The notes below the pieces were generated by a model. The model was not told the origin of the DNA and did not search any database. It saw nothing but the letters and a program-made list of their open reading frames with translations. From positions 6,620 through 70,619 of the forward strand of contig CAAGMR010000042.1 in assembly GCA_900771085.1 (NCBI GenBank): DNA of 64,000 nt. The letters are read 5' to 3'. Below are positions 32,650-41,320 of this stretch, piece by piece (position 1 is the stretch's first letter; each line of letters begins with the position of its first letter). Origin of the DNA: Clostridia bacterium. Lineage in GTDB: Bacteria > Bacillota > Clostridia > Oscillospirales > Acutalibacteraceae. A program made the position numbers and the translations under genes.

Positions 32650-33051
32650 ATGGACGTTATTGAAATGACCAGAAAACTCGGCGTAACAATCCAGGAGGAT
32701 CCACGCTATAAGACAATGCAGGCTGCAAAGGCTGCAATCGACACAGACGAAGAGCTCCAGGCTATTTCAGCTGAAATGGACAGCCTTCAGACACAGTTCA
32801 ACATGCTTCAGATGGAACAGTCAACTGACGAAGCTCAGATTGAAAAGCTCAGCAAGGACTTTGAACTCAAGTACAGAGAGCTCATGGCTAACGACACAAT
32901 GGCTGCATACAACGTGGCAAGAGGCGAAGTTGACTCTCTCATGAACGACGTAATGCAGATCCTTTACCTCTCAGTAAACGGTGAAGACCCAATGACAGCT
33001 CAGCCTTCAGAAGAACTTCTTCAGGCAATGCAGTCAGGTCAGCTCGCATAA
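32650..33051 (+). CDS. YlbF/YmcA family regulator (RNase Y-complex type)
   Basis: A 133-residue all-helical protein of the Com_YlbF family: conserved hydrophobic/Gln-rich helices such as QAISAEMDSLQTQFNMLQ and the final helix EVDSLMNDVMQILYLSVNGED. In B. subtilis the YlbF-YmcA-YaaT complex guides RNase Y in mRNA maturation, and ymcA lies directly after miaB, as this gene does. Whether it works as YmcA or YlbF cannot be told without alignment. The start is ATG behind AAGGGAG, 25 bases after miaB. Confidence 0.85.
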   Translation: MDVIEMTRKLGVTIQEDPRYKTMQAAKAAIDTDEELQAISAEMDSLQTQFNMLQMEQSTDEAQIEKLSKDFELKYRELMANDTMAAYNVARGEVDSLMNDVMQILYLSVNGEDPMTAQPSEELLQAMQSGQLA

Positions 33052-33081
33052 TCAGCGACTATAAGCTTTAGGAGAATATTA

Positions 33082-35700
33082 ATGGCAGAATATACACCGA
33101 TGATGAAACAGTATCTTTCTGTAAAAGAGAATTACAAAGATACCATTCTGTTTTATCGTTTAGGCGACTTCTATGAAATGTTTTTTGATGACGCAAAGCT
33201 CTGCGCCAATGTTTTGGACCTGGTCCTTACGGGCAGAGACTGCGGACAGGAGGAAAGGGCACCAATGTGTGGCGTACCCTTCCATTCTGTTGACCCTTAT
33301 ATCGCCAGACTCGTAAGCCGTGGCTACAAGGTTGCCATCTGTGAACAGGTAGAAGATCCGAAGACTGCAAAAGGTCTTGTAAAGAGAGATGTAATAAGAA
33401 TAATCACTCCGGGTACTGTCATTGAAAGCTCCATGCTTGATGAGACCAAGAACAACTATCTCTGCTGTGTTTACCACAGCGAGGGCAAAACAGGCATATG
33501 TTTTGCCGATGTTTCAACAGGCGAAGTTCAGGTAACTGAACTTGAAGAGAGCATAGCGGGCGAGAGGGTTATAAACGAGCTCGGACGTTTCAGTCCGCGC
33601 GAGGTTCTCGCCAATGCTCAGGCCGCAAAGCTTAAGGGTCTCAGGTCTTATCTCGATAAGACTGAGGGCATAAGCCTTGAGGTATTACCGGACAGTAAAT
33701 TTACCCTTGATTATGCAGAACTTACTGTCACACAGCACTTTGGAAAATCTGTCGAGGAACTGGAACTCAAGTCAGACAACGTTGTACGTGCGGCTGCCGC
33801 CACGCTCGACTATCTTCGTCTTGTACAGAAGACAGACCTCTCCAATATCAGAGAGATTAATTTTTATTCCGAAAACAAATATATGAAGCTCGACTTTGCT
33901 GCAAGACGCAACCTTGAGCTCACAGAAACAATGAGAAACAGAGAGAAGAGAGGCACACTTCTCTGGGTTCTTGACAAGACAAGAACAGCCATGGGCAAGC
34001 GACTTCTCAGAAGCTTTATCGAGCAGCCTCTTGTTTCTGCAGGCGCAATTACTCAGCGCCAGAATGCCGTAGCTTATCTCATTGAGAATATGATGCTCCG
34101 CGACGAGATTGCCGAGTATCTCTCATCCATCCATGACATGGAGAGACTTATCACAAGAATCAGCTATGGTTCAGCAAATGCGAGAGAATTTGTATCACTC
34201 AGCAAGGCGGCAGAAATGCTTTCGCCTATCAAGGCACTTCTTGCCGAGCCGTCAACAGCTCTTCTCGAATCAATTGAAAACGACATCGATACACTTGATG
34301 ACATTTCCGAACTCATTGACAAAGCCATCGTCGACGATCCGCCATTCTCAATCCGTGAAGGCGGCTTTATCCGCGAGGGCTACAGCGCAGAAGTTGATGA
34401 ACTCAACGAGCTCATCACCAATGCCAAGGGCTACCTTGCAAAGATTGAGCAGGATGAAAGGGAAAAGACCGGAATTCCAAAGCTCAAGATTGGCTACAAC
34501 AGAGTATTCGGTTACTACATTGAAGTGTCTAATTCATATAAGGAATTAGTTCCTGAACACTACATCAGAAAGCAGACTCTCACAAACGGAGAGCGTTTCA
34601 TAACAAGCGAGCTTAAGGAACTCGAAACAAAGGTTCTCGGGGCACAGGAGCGTATTACAAAGCTTGAGTATGAACTTTTCTGCCAGATACGTGAAGTCGT
34701 TTCTGAGGCGCTTGTGCGCATTCAGAAGACTTCAAGAGCAGTTGCTTATCTTGATGTCCTTTGCTCTTTTGCAAAGGTTGCAGTTGAAAACAATTACATT
34801 TGCCCGGTTATCTCCGATGACGGTGTAATAAGCATAACCGAAGGCAGACATCCTGTTGTCGAGAAGATGCTCGACGGCGCGCCTTTCGTTCCTAACGACA
34901 CAAGCCTCGACCTTGATGACAATCAGGCTGCCATCATCACCGGACCTAACATGGCGGGTAAATCAACCTATATGAGACAGGTTGCTCTTATCGTCCTCAT
35001 GGCACAGATAGGAAGCTTTGTTCCTGCAAGAGACGCAAAGATTTCAATCTGCGACAGCATCTTCACACGTGTAGGTGCTTCCGATGACCTTGCATCCGGT
35101 CAGTCAACCTTCATGGTTGAGATGAATGAAGTTGCAAACATTCTTAAGAATGCAACAAAGGACAGTCTCATTATCCTTGATGAAATCGGTCGTGGTACAT
35201 CTACCTTTGATGGTATGAGTATTGCAAAAGCCGTTCTCGAATATGTCTGCAACAAGCGCAAGCTTGGTGCAAAAACTCTCTTTGCGACCCACTATCACGA
35301 GCTTACCGAGATGGAAGGCGAGGTACCGGGAGTAAAGAACTACAACATTGCCTGCAAGAAGCGTGGAGATGACATCATCTTCCTTCGCCGAATTGTCAGA
35401 GGTCCTGCAGACGGAAGCTACGGTATTGAAGTAGCAAAGCTCGCAGGTGTACCAAATGTTGTTGTAAAACGTGCGCGTGAAGTGCTTGAGGAAATCCTTG
35501 AGAGTCAGGGGGCTCCGATAGTGCCGCGTGCGGCAGAGCCTGTGGCAGAGGAGGCTGCACCTGAGATGCAGCTCAGCCTTACAGGCGGCAGAACAGATGA
35601 ATTCATTGAAGAACTCAAGAATCTCGATGTAAATACATTTACACCTATTGAGGCGATGAATTACCTTTACGAGCTTAATAAAAAAGCAAAAGAACTTTAA
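33082..35700 (+). CDS. mutS: DNA mismatch repair protein MutS
   Basis: MutS recognises mismatches as a dimer. The 872-residue protein has the mismatch-binding domain with the Phe-x-Glu motif in RLGDFYEMFFDDAK (about 27-40), connector and lever domains, the clamp, and an ATPase with Walker A GPNMAGKST near 621-629, DEIGRGTSTFDG and FATHYHELT. The C-terminus ends in a helix-turn-helix segment that is normal for the family. It is followed 18 bases later by mutL. Confidence 0.97.
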   Translation: MAEYTPMMKQYLSVKENYKDTILFYRLGDFYEMFFDDAKLCANVLDLVLTGRDCGQEERAPMCGVPFHSVDPYIARLVSRGYKVAICEQVEDPKTAKGLVKRDVIRIITPGTVIESSMLDETKNNYLCCVYHSEGKTGICFADVSTGEVQVTELEESIAGERVINELGRFSPREVLANAQAAKLKGLRSYLDKTEGISLEVLPDSKFTLDYAELTVTQHFGKSVEELELKSDNVVRAAAATLDYLRLVQKTDLSNIREINFYSENKYMKLDFAARRNLELTETMRNREKRGTLLWVLDKTRTAMGKRLLRSFIEQPLVSAGAITQRQNAVAYLIENMMLRDEIAEYLSSIHDMERLITRISYGSANAREFVSLSKAAEMLSPIKALLAEPSTALLESIENDIDTLDDISELIDKAIVDDPPFSIREGGFIREGYSAEVDELNELITNAKGYLAKIEQDEREKTGIPKLKIGYNRVFGYYIEVSNSYKELVPEHYIRKQTLTNGERFITSELKELETKVLGAQERITKLEYELFCQIREVVSEALVRIQKTSRAVAYLDVLCSFAKVAVENNYICPVISDDGVISITEGRHPVVEKMLDGAPFVPNDTSLDLDDNQAAIITGPNMAGKSTYMRQVALIVLMAQIGSFVPARDAKISICDSIFTRVGASDDLASGQSTFMVEMNEVANILKNATKDSLIILDEIGRGTSTFDGMSIAKAVLEYVCNKRKLGAKTLFATHYHELTEMEGEVPGVKNYNIACKKRGDDIIFLRRIVRGPADGSYGIEVAKLAGVPNVVVKRAREVLEEILESQGAPIVPRAAEPVAEEAAPEMQLSLTGGRTDEFIEELKNLDVNTFTPIEAMNYLYELNKKAKEL

Positions 35701-35718
35701 TGAAAAGGAGGAACCCCA

Positions 35719-37776
35719 ATGGCAAAGATTAATGTGCTCCCAAAGCATATTGCAGACCTTATTGCTGCAGGCGAAGTAGTAGAACGTCCGGCATCTGTAA
35801 TTAAAGAGCTTATGGAAAATGCCATCGACGCCGGGGCAACCTCCATAACAGTTGAAATAAAGCATGGCGGTGTCACATACATGCGAGTAACCGATGACGG
35901 TTCGGGTATTCTTCGCGAAGACATCAGAAATGCATTTAAGAGCCATGCCACAAGTAAGATTCTCACAGAGCAGGATCTTACCGGTATCGGCACACTTGGT
36001 TTCCGTGGCGAGGCGCTTGCGTCAATCGCCGCTGTTTCCCGCGTAAGCGTTCTTACAAGAACTCCGGGAGCAGACGTCGGAACAGTCTACAGGATTGAAG
36101 GGTCGGAAGAGGTCCTCCTCGACGATGCAGGCTGCCCTGAAGGAACCACAATAGTTGTTGAAGATATATTCTTCAACACACCTGCACGAATGAAATTCCT
36201 GAAGAAGGATGTCACCGAAGGCAACTCCGTTGCGGGAGTGGTGGACAGGATAGCCCTGTCTCACCCGGAGGTATCAATCCGATTTATCAGAGACGACAGA
36301 CAGCAGCTGGTAACACCCGGTAACGGTGCAGTCAAATCAACCGTTTATTCCGTATTCGGAAAAGATTTTTCCGGGGCGCTGCTCGATGCTAAGTATGAAC
36401 TGAATGGTGTAAAGGTCGAAGGCCTTGTGTCAAAGCCGACTGCATCCCGTTCAAACCGTTCCATGCAGTTTTTCTTCCTTAACGGAAGACTCGTAAAGAG
36501 CGGAACTGCAAGTGCAGCTCTTGAGAGGGCATACAAAGATGCCATTATGGTAGGAAAGTTCCCGGCCTGCGTACTTTACATTACAGTGGACCCGGAAACT
36601 GTTGACGTAAATGTTCACCCTGCAAAGACAGAGGTGCGTTTCTCAAACGAACACGCGATTTTCGATGCGGTTTACTATGCTGCCAAGAATGCAATTATAG
36701 AGAAGGACACTCCAAACCGTCTTGATCTTACAAGAGCCGAACTTGCAAAGACTCCGTTTAAGGGCGATGCCGGAGAACAGGTTTCCTTCGGTAAAAAAGC
36801 AATTAAAGATTCAAAGGGAGAACTCCCTGAAAAGATAGAAGGTTTCTGGTCAAAGGAACTGCCAAAAGGATACAAAGAGAAGACAGAGTCTTATTCCGCA
36901 AAGCCTAAGTCCGCAGTAAAGCCTGCACCAAAGGCACCTGGTGTGACTCCTGTACATGTACCTGAAAAAGCAGAACCTAAGCCACCGACAGAGTGGAAGA
37001 GAAAGACGGAAGAAGCACCAAAGCCTGCCGTTGAGACACCGAAACCTGTTGAAACACCGAAGGCGGTTGAAATACCAAAGCCGGTCGTTGAAACACCGAA
37101 ACCGGCTGAAGCCGAGGCTGCGGCTCCTGCGCCAATCCCTTACTCAGAGGAGACAGAGGTTCCTGAGTTCCGCATTATCGGAGAGGCATACAAGACCTTT
37201 ATCCTTGTCGAGACAGAAGGCAGAATCCTCTATGTCGACAAGCATGCGGCTCACGAGCGAATCCTTTACGACAGACTCATAGAGGGAAAAGAGAAGGTTG
37301 AAACCCAGCTTCTCCTGGTTCCTGTTACAGTTTCCTTAAGCAAGGAAGAATACAACGCCATAATCGACAATGCAGATATCCTCGCAGACGCAGGGTTTGT
37401 CATTGATGACTTTGGCCCGGGCACAGTCGCCGTTCGCGAGTGTCCAACCATGGTTATAAATGAAGATATGAAACTCCTGACTGAGGAACTGGCAGGCTGT
37501 CTTCTTCAGAAATCGGAACCTGTTCCCGAAAAGCTTAAGTGGATGTATAAAAATATCGCCTGCAGAGCGGCGATAAAGGGCGGAGATTATACTCCTCCAA
37601 AAGAGCAGGAAATGTTTATAGAATACGTTCTCTCTCACAGAGATGTACGTTATTGTCCTCATGGCAGACCGATACTTATTGAACTTACAAGGTCTGACCT
37701 TGAAAAACAGTTTGGCCGTATCCAGCTCAAGACCGGACCATCTGTCCGTAACAGAGCCAGAGGCAAAAAGAAATAA
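35719..37776 (+). CDS. mutL: DNA mismatch repair endonuclease MutL
   Basis: MutL couples mismatch recognition to strand incision. The 685-residue protein has the GHKL ATPase domain (VVERPASVIKELMENAIDA, DDGSGI, GFRGEALASI), a Pro/Lys/Glu-rich linker (about 385-470) with repeated ETPKP units, and a C-terminal dimerisation/endonuclease domain. The metal motif reads DKHAAHER (about 502-509; usually DQHAxxE), with the partner motifs ACRAAIKGG and CPHGRP, so nicking activity is expected as in methylation-independent systems. It closes the mutSL unit. Confidence 0.95.
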   Translation: MAKINVLPKHIADLIAAGEVVERPASVIKELMENAIDAGATSITVEIKHGGVTYMRVTDDGSGILREDIRNAFKSHATSKILTEQDLTGIGTLGFRGEALASIAAVSRVSVLTRTPGADVGTVYRIEGSEEVLLDDAGCPEGTTIVVEDIFFNTPARMKFLKKDVTEGNSVAGVVDRIALSHPEVSIRFIRDDRQQLVTPGNGAVKSTVYSVFGKDFSGALLDAKYELNGVKVEGLVSKPTASRSNRSMQFFFLNGRLVKSGTASAALERAYKDAIMVGKFPACVLYITVDPETVDVNVHPAKTEVRFSNEHAIFDAVYYAAKNAIIEKDTPNRLDLTRAELAKTPFKGDAGEQVSFGKKAIKDSKGELPEKIEGFWSKELPKGYKEKTESYSAKPKSAVKPAPKAPGVTPVHVPEKAEPKPPTEWKRKTEEAPKPAVETPKPVETPKAVEIPKPVVETPKPAEAEAAAPAPIPYSEETEVPEFRIIGEAYKTFILVETEGRILYVDKHAAHERILYDRLIEGKEKVETQLLLVPVTVSLSKEEYNAIIDNADILADAGFVIDDFGPGTVAVRECPTMVINEDMKLLTEELAGCLLQKSEPVPEKLKWMYKNIACRAAIKGGDYTPPKEQEMFIEYVLSHRDVRYCPHGRPILIELTRSDLEKQFGRIQLKTGPSVRNRARGKKK

Positions 37777-37812
37777 AAAAATCCCCGAGGTTTTCACCTC
37801 GGGGATTAATTA
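37774..37812. terminator. Bidirectional terminator between mutL and glutamine synthetase
   Basis: Perfect 11-bp stem ATCCCCGAGGT / ACCTCGGGGAT (37781-37806) with a TTTC loop. The A run at 37775-37780 makes a clean T run on the minus strand, so it fits the glutamine synthetase gene best; the plus side is AT-rich. Confidence 0.92.
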
Positions 37813-37821
37813 TTATATTAC

Positions 37822-39930
37822 TTATACTACTGAGTAGAGAAGATCAGAGTATGTTGGGTATGGCCAGTAGTCCTTAGCTGTGATTGTTTCAAGTTCATCA
37901 GCTACTGCACGCATTTCCTGCATTGCAGGGAATACAACATCTCTGAAGTAGTTAGCCTGCTCCATAACGTCTTCGTTCTTTTCAGCGTCTGCAAGAGTAG
38001 CTTCAAGAACTGAGCACTTCTTCATGAGGCAATCGGAGAGAGAAGCGAGAGACTTGAGAAGGTCTTTTTCTGACTCGCATGGAATGTCGAGGCCGAGAGC
38101 CATCTTCTTTGAAATAGACTCTGTAACAAGCTTCATGTATTCAATCTCTGTAGGATAGATATCCTTCTTAACCATGTCGATCATTGTAAGAGCTTCAATG
38201 CGAAGAGATGTGCAATAGTTCTCAAGCTGGATTTCGCAACGTGACTCAAGTTCAGCCTTGGTATAGATGCTGTGCTTTTCGAAGAGTTCAACGTTCTTGT
38301 CAGCCTTTAATGCAGGGAAAGCATCTGCGCATGTGCGAAGGTTTGCAAGTCCGCGGCGTTCAGCTTCAACAACCCACTCTTCTTTATAACCGTCACCATT
38401 GAAGATGATGCGTGAGTGAGCCTTGAGTTCTCTTGCAACAAGAGCTCTGATAGCCTTTTCAAGGTCTTCAGCAGCTACTGTTTCAAGTTCATCAGCGAAC
38501 TGACGGAACTCTTCAGCGATCATTGTGTTAAGTACTGTGTTTGGACCTGCAAGAGAAGCAGATGAACCAACTGAACGGAACTCGAACTTGTTACCTGTGA
38601 ATGCAAATGGAGAAGTACGGTTACGGTCAGAGTTATCTTTAGCAAATTCAGGAATGAAGTTTACACCTGATTCCATCTTCTGTTTCTTGAGTGCTTCCAT
38701 CTTCTCGCCATGCTCGATAGCTTCTTCGAGAGCGCCAAGGTCATCACCAAGGTAGATGGAAATGATTGCCGGAGGAGCTTCGTTAGCACCAAGTCTGTGG
38801 TCGTTACCAGGAGATGCAACAATTGCTCTAAGGAGATCCTGATACTCATCAACACCCTTAACTACTGCTGCGAGAGAGATGAGGAAGAGGAGGTTGTTGT
38901 ATGGATCCTTGCCCGGCTTGAAGAGGTTTACGCCTGTATCTGTAGAAATAGACCAGTTGTTGTGCTTACCTGAACCGTTAACGCCTGCGAATGGCTTTTC
39001 ATGGATGAGGCATGCAAGGTTGTGCTTGATAGCAACAGTCTTCATAACTTCCATTGTAAGCTGGTTCTGGTCTGTACCAATGTTTGTATCTGAGTAAATT
39101 GGAGCAAGTTCATGCTGAGCAGGAGCAACTTCGTTATGCTCTGTCTTAGCATAGATACCGAGCTTCCAGAGCTCTAAGTCAAGGTCGTTCATGAATGCCT
39201 TAACTGATGGCTTGATTGTACCGAAGTAATGGTCTTCCTTTTCCTGACCCTTTGGAGGCTTTGCACCGAAGAGTGTACGGCCTGTCATGATAAGGTCTTC
39301 ACGCTCTTTGTAGAGGTCACGGTCAACGAGGAAGTATTCCTGCTCACCACCAACGCTTGACTTAACATGTGTAGCACCTGTTGGGTTACCAAGAAGGTTG
39401 ATGATACGCATAGCCTGAACGTCCATAGCCTGGATTGAACGGAGGAGAGGAGTCTTCTTGTCAAGAACCTCGCCTGTGTATGAGCAGAAGATTGAAGGGA
39501 TGCAAAGAGTGTCATCCTTGATAAATGCATATGAAGTAGGGTCCCATGCTGTATAACCGCGAGCTTCGAATGTAGAGCGGATACCGCCTGATGGGAATGA
39601 AGATGCGTCAGGTTCTGAACGAACGAGTTCCTTACCTGAGAAATCCATGATGATTTTTCCGTCTCCAACAGGAGAGATGAAGGAGTCATGCTTTTCAGCA
39701 GTGTAACCTGTCATTGGCTGGAACCAATGTGTGAAATGTGTAGCGCCCTTTTCGATAGCCCATGTTTTCATTGCAGATGCAACCTGCTGAGCGATTTCAG
39801 AAGTGAGCGGTTCGTTTGAAGTGATAGACTTCTTAAGTGCTTCGTATGTCTGCTTTGGAAGTCTCTCGTGCATTACGTCATCGTTGAATACGAGACTGCC
39901 AAAAATTTCAGGTACATTGGTGATACTCAT
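37822..39930 (-). CDS. glnN: Glutamine synthetase type III
   Basis: This is a large GSIII enzyme, 702 residues, that makes glutamine from glutamate and ammonia with ATP; GSIII forms dodecamers and lacks close likeness to GSI. Recognisable blocks are THWFQPMTGYTAEKHDSF, SSFPSGGIRSTFEARGYT, KTEHNEVAPAQHELAP, GVNGSGKHNNWSI and NRTSPFAFTGNKFEFRS. The start is ATG 39930 behind TAGGAGG. Its transcript has an 80-base leader containing a terminator and a competing hairpin, and the divergent neighbour is an ANTAR response regulator; together they suggest antitermination control by nitrogen status. Confidence 0.96.
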   Translation of the reverse strand: MSITNVPEIFGSLVFNDDVMHERLPKQTYEALKKSITSNEPLTSEIAQQVASAMKTWAIEKGATHFTHWFQPMTGYTAEKHDSFISPVGDGKIIMDFSGKELVRSEPDASSFPSGGIRSTFEARGYTAWDPTSYAFIKDDTLCIPSIFCSYTGEVLDKKTPLLRSIQAMDVQAMRIINLLGNPTGATHVKSSVGGEQEYFLVDRDLYKEREDLIMTGRTLFGAKPPKGQEKEDHYFGTIKPSVKAFMNDLDLELWKLGIYAKTEHNEVAPAQHELAPIYSDTNIGTDQNQLTMEVMKTVAIKHNLACLIHEKPFAGVNGSGKHNNWSISTDTGVNLFKPGKDPYNNLLFLISLAAVVKGVDEYQDLLRAIVASPGNDHRLGANEAPPAIISIYLGDDLGALEEAIEHGEKMEALKKQKMESGVNFIPEFAKDNSDRNRTSPFAFTGNKFEFRSVGSSASLAGPNTVLNTMIAEEFRQFADELETVAAEDLEKAIRALVARELKAHSRIIFNGDGYKEEWVVEAERRGLANLRTCADAFPALKADKNVELFEKHSIYTKAELESRCEIQLENYCTSLRIEALTMIDMVKKDIYPTEIEYMKLVTESISKKMALGLDIPCESEKDLLKSLASLSDCLMKKCSVLEATLADAEKNEDVMEQANYFRDVVFPAMQEMRAVADELETITAKDYWPYPTYSDLLYSVV

Positions 39931-39948
39931 AATGTATGCCTCCTAGAG

Positions 39949-39997
39949 AAAATAAAAAATAGGCGCTGTGCCCTTGTGGACACAGCGCCTTTGCTGT
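39949..39997 (-). promoter_or_regulatory. Glutamine synthetase leader: terminator and alternative ANTAR-type hairpin
   Basis: On the minus strand the terminator has arms GGCGCTGTG (complement of 39981-39989) and CACAGCGCC (complement of 39962-39970), followed by TATTTTTTATTTT. An alternative hairpin has the stem ACAGC/GCTGT (complement of 39993-39997 and 39982-39986) closing a six-base loop, AAAGGC. That loop has A at position 1 and G at position 4, as in RNA sites bound by ANTAR proteins. It uses the 5' arm of the terminator, so the two cannot coexist. The usual first hairpin of a two-hairpin ANTAR site is not evident. Confidence 0.6.
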
Positions 39998-40011
39998 TTA
40001 CGCCATTGATT

Positions 40012-40040
40012 GTAAAGTAAAAAAAGATATAAGTCAAGTA
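40012..40040 (-). promoter_or_regulatory. Promoter of the glutamine synthetase gene
   Basis: On the minus strand TTGACT, 17 bases and TACAAT place the start of transcription near 40005, just upstream of the alternative hairpin. I found no good second promoter farther up. Confidence 0.65.
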
Positions 40041-40116
40041 CAAATAAATTTTTCTTTACTAAGTGAGCGGGTATAATATAGAATTATAAAAAACAAATTG
40101 GCAGGAGGCGATGAAA

Positions 40117-40701
40117 GTGGCTAAACAGGAACAGTCTCGCATACTTATAGTATGTGATAAGGATAACTTCTCGGCTACTTTGCGCCAATTGCTGAGTGAC
40201 AGTTTTTCATGTGACATAACTTGTGTGTCATCCGGAATTTCTGCCATGGATGCTGCGAGAGACAATGAGTTTGATCTTATACTTATTAATTCTCCCATAG
40301 AAGGTGTCCTCGGCGATCAGATTGCGAGAACAATCAGCAAGCTCACATATGCGAGCATTGTTGTATTCACTCCGGAGGAGATCGCAGCGAGCCTTGAAAA
40401 GAAGACAGAGGGTCTCGGTGTGTTTGTCGTTGCAAAGCCGCTTACAAAAGCAGGCTTTGTTGGCAATGTTAAAACAGCTCTCGTTGCAAGTGAACGCTCA
40501 AAGCAGTTTTACTTTGAAAGTCTCAAATTAAAGCAGAAAATGAAGGATATGAAAATCATTGAAAGAGCCAAGGTTCTTCTTGTTGAATACCTGAAACTCA
40601 ACGAGGAACAGGCACACAAGTACATTGAACAGCAGGCAATGGAACTTCGTAAAACTCGAGTTGAAATAGCACAGAGCATTATTAAGACATACGAGATATA
40701 A
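40117..40701 (+). CDS. ANTAR-domain response regulator with degenerate receiver
   Basis: A 194-residue RNA-binding antiterminator of the NasT/EutV/AmiR type. The receiver domain (about 7-125) lacks the phosphoacceptor Asp: the usual DLILLD reads DLILIN (Asn58), while Lys107 of the switch is kept. The C-terminal ANTAR domain (about 137-194) is clear: IIERAKVLLVEYLKLNEEQA and YIEQQAMELRKTRVEIAQSI. I chose GTG 40117, 8 bases after AGGAGG; the ATG at 40111 is only 2 bases from that site. It is divergent from glutamine synthetase, whose leader has a matching hairpin. No sensor kinase is adjacent. Confidence 0.9.
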   Translation: MAKQEQSRILIVCDKDNFSATLRQLLSDSFSCDITCVSSGISAMDAARDNEFDLILINSPIEGVLGDQIARTISKLTYASIVVFTPEEIAASLEKKTEGLGVFVVAKPLTKAGFVGNVKTALVASERSKQFYFESLKLKQKMKDMKIIERAKVLLVEYLKLNEEQAHKYIEQQAMELRKTRVEIAQSIIKTYEI

Positions 40702-40716
40702 AACACGTTCATTACC

Positions 40717-40745
40717 TTGAAAAAACTGTATGTATAGTATAAAAT
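40717..40745 (+). promoter_or_regulatory. Promoter of the small P-loop gene
   Basis: TTGAAA (40717-40722), 17 bases, TAAAAT (40740-40745). Confidence 0.65.
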
Positions 40746-40779
40746 AATGATACAACAAAGAAAGTTCGGAGGACATATT

Positions 40780-41196
40780 ATGGTATCTCTTATTATTGGA
40801 AACAAAGGCTCAGGAAAGACAAAGCATCTCATCGAAGCTGTAAACGCTGCACTCGCAGTATCAGACGGACATGTAGTTTGCGTAGAAAAGGGCAACAAGC
40901 TCACTTACGATGTAAACTCAAAGGTTCGCCTTGCATCTGCTGATGAGTACGCTATTACAGGTTATGAAGCTTATTATGGTTTCCTTGCAGGTATGTGCTC
41001 AAGAGACAGCGACATTACAGACCTCTTCTGTGATGGCACACTTAAGATTGGCGGAGATGACAAGGAACAGCTTGCTGATTTCATCGCTAAGGTTTCAACT
41101 CTTGGTGACGCTACAGGCGTTAAATTTACATTTACCGTTTCTGCTGACGAGTCCGAACTTCCTGCAAGAATCTTTGACAATGCAGAGAAGATCTGA
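40780..41196 (+). CDS. Small P-loop ATP-binding protein of unknown function
   Basis: A 138-residue protein starting at ATG 40780 behind TCGGAGG. A Walker A motif, IIGNKGSGKTKHLI, lies at 5-18, and a second part (VKFTFTVSADESELP) resembles a Walker-B-like strand. The protein has no membrane segment and is too short for a full GTPase or a PilT ATPase, although similar proteins are sometimes labelled PilT-like in databases. It has its own promoter and terminator and stands alone between the ANTAR regulator and DUF177. I do not recognise a function. Confidence 0.75.
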   Translation: MVSLIIGNKGSGKTKHLIEAVNAALAVSDGHVVCVEKGNKLTYDVNSKVRLASADEYAITGYEAYYGFLAGMCSRDSDITDLFCDGTLKIGGDDKEQLADFIAKVSTLGDATGVKFTFTVSADESELPARIFDNAEKI

Positions 41197-41234
41197 TAAG
41201 CCTGAAAATCATTTTTAGAAGATAATCAGAACTT

Positions 41235-41274
41235 AAGCGGGAAACGCCGGAAAAGGCTATCCCGCTTATTTTTT
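41235..41274 (+). terminator. Intrinsic terminator after the small P-loop gene
   Basis: AAGCGGGA / TCCCGCTT stem with an inner GCC/GGC pair, followed by ATTTTTT. Confidence 0.9.
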
Positions 41275-41288
41275 CGCTTATATTTTTA

Positions 41289-41317
41289 TTGACAAACCAT
41301 ATGTCGTCTTTTATAAT
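41289..41317 (+). promoter_or_regulatory. Promoter of DUF177-rpmF
   Basis: Consensus TTGACA (41289-41294), 17 bases, TATAAT (41312-41317). The spacer carries CATATGTCG, half of the palindrome found just downstream. Confidence 0.85.
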
Positions 41318-41320
41318 ATT

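Noticed and set aside
35104..35946. A 280-codon open frame on the minus strand
   Set aside because: It is antisense to the end of mutS and the start of mutL, both of which are clear genes; its composition (Cys and Phe rich) is that of a shadow frame.
39962..39990. The hairpin before glutamine synthetase as a plus-strand terminator
   Set aside because: No plus-strand gene ends nearby, and the clean T run is on the minus strand, so it belongs to the glutamine synthetase leader.
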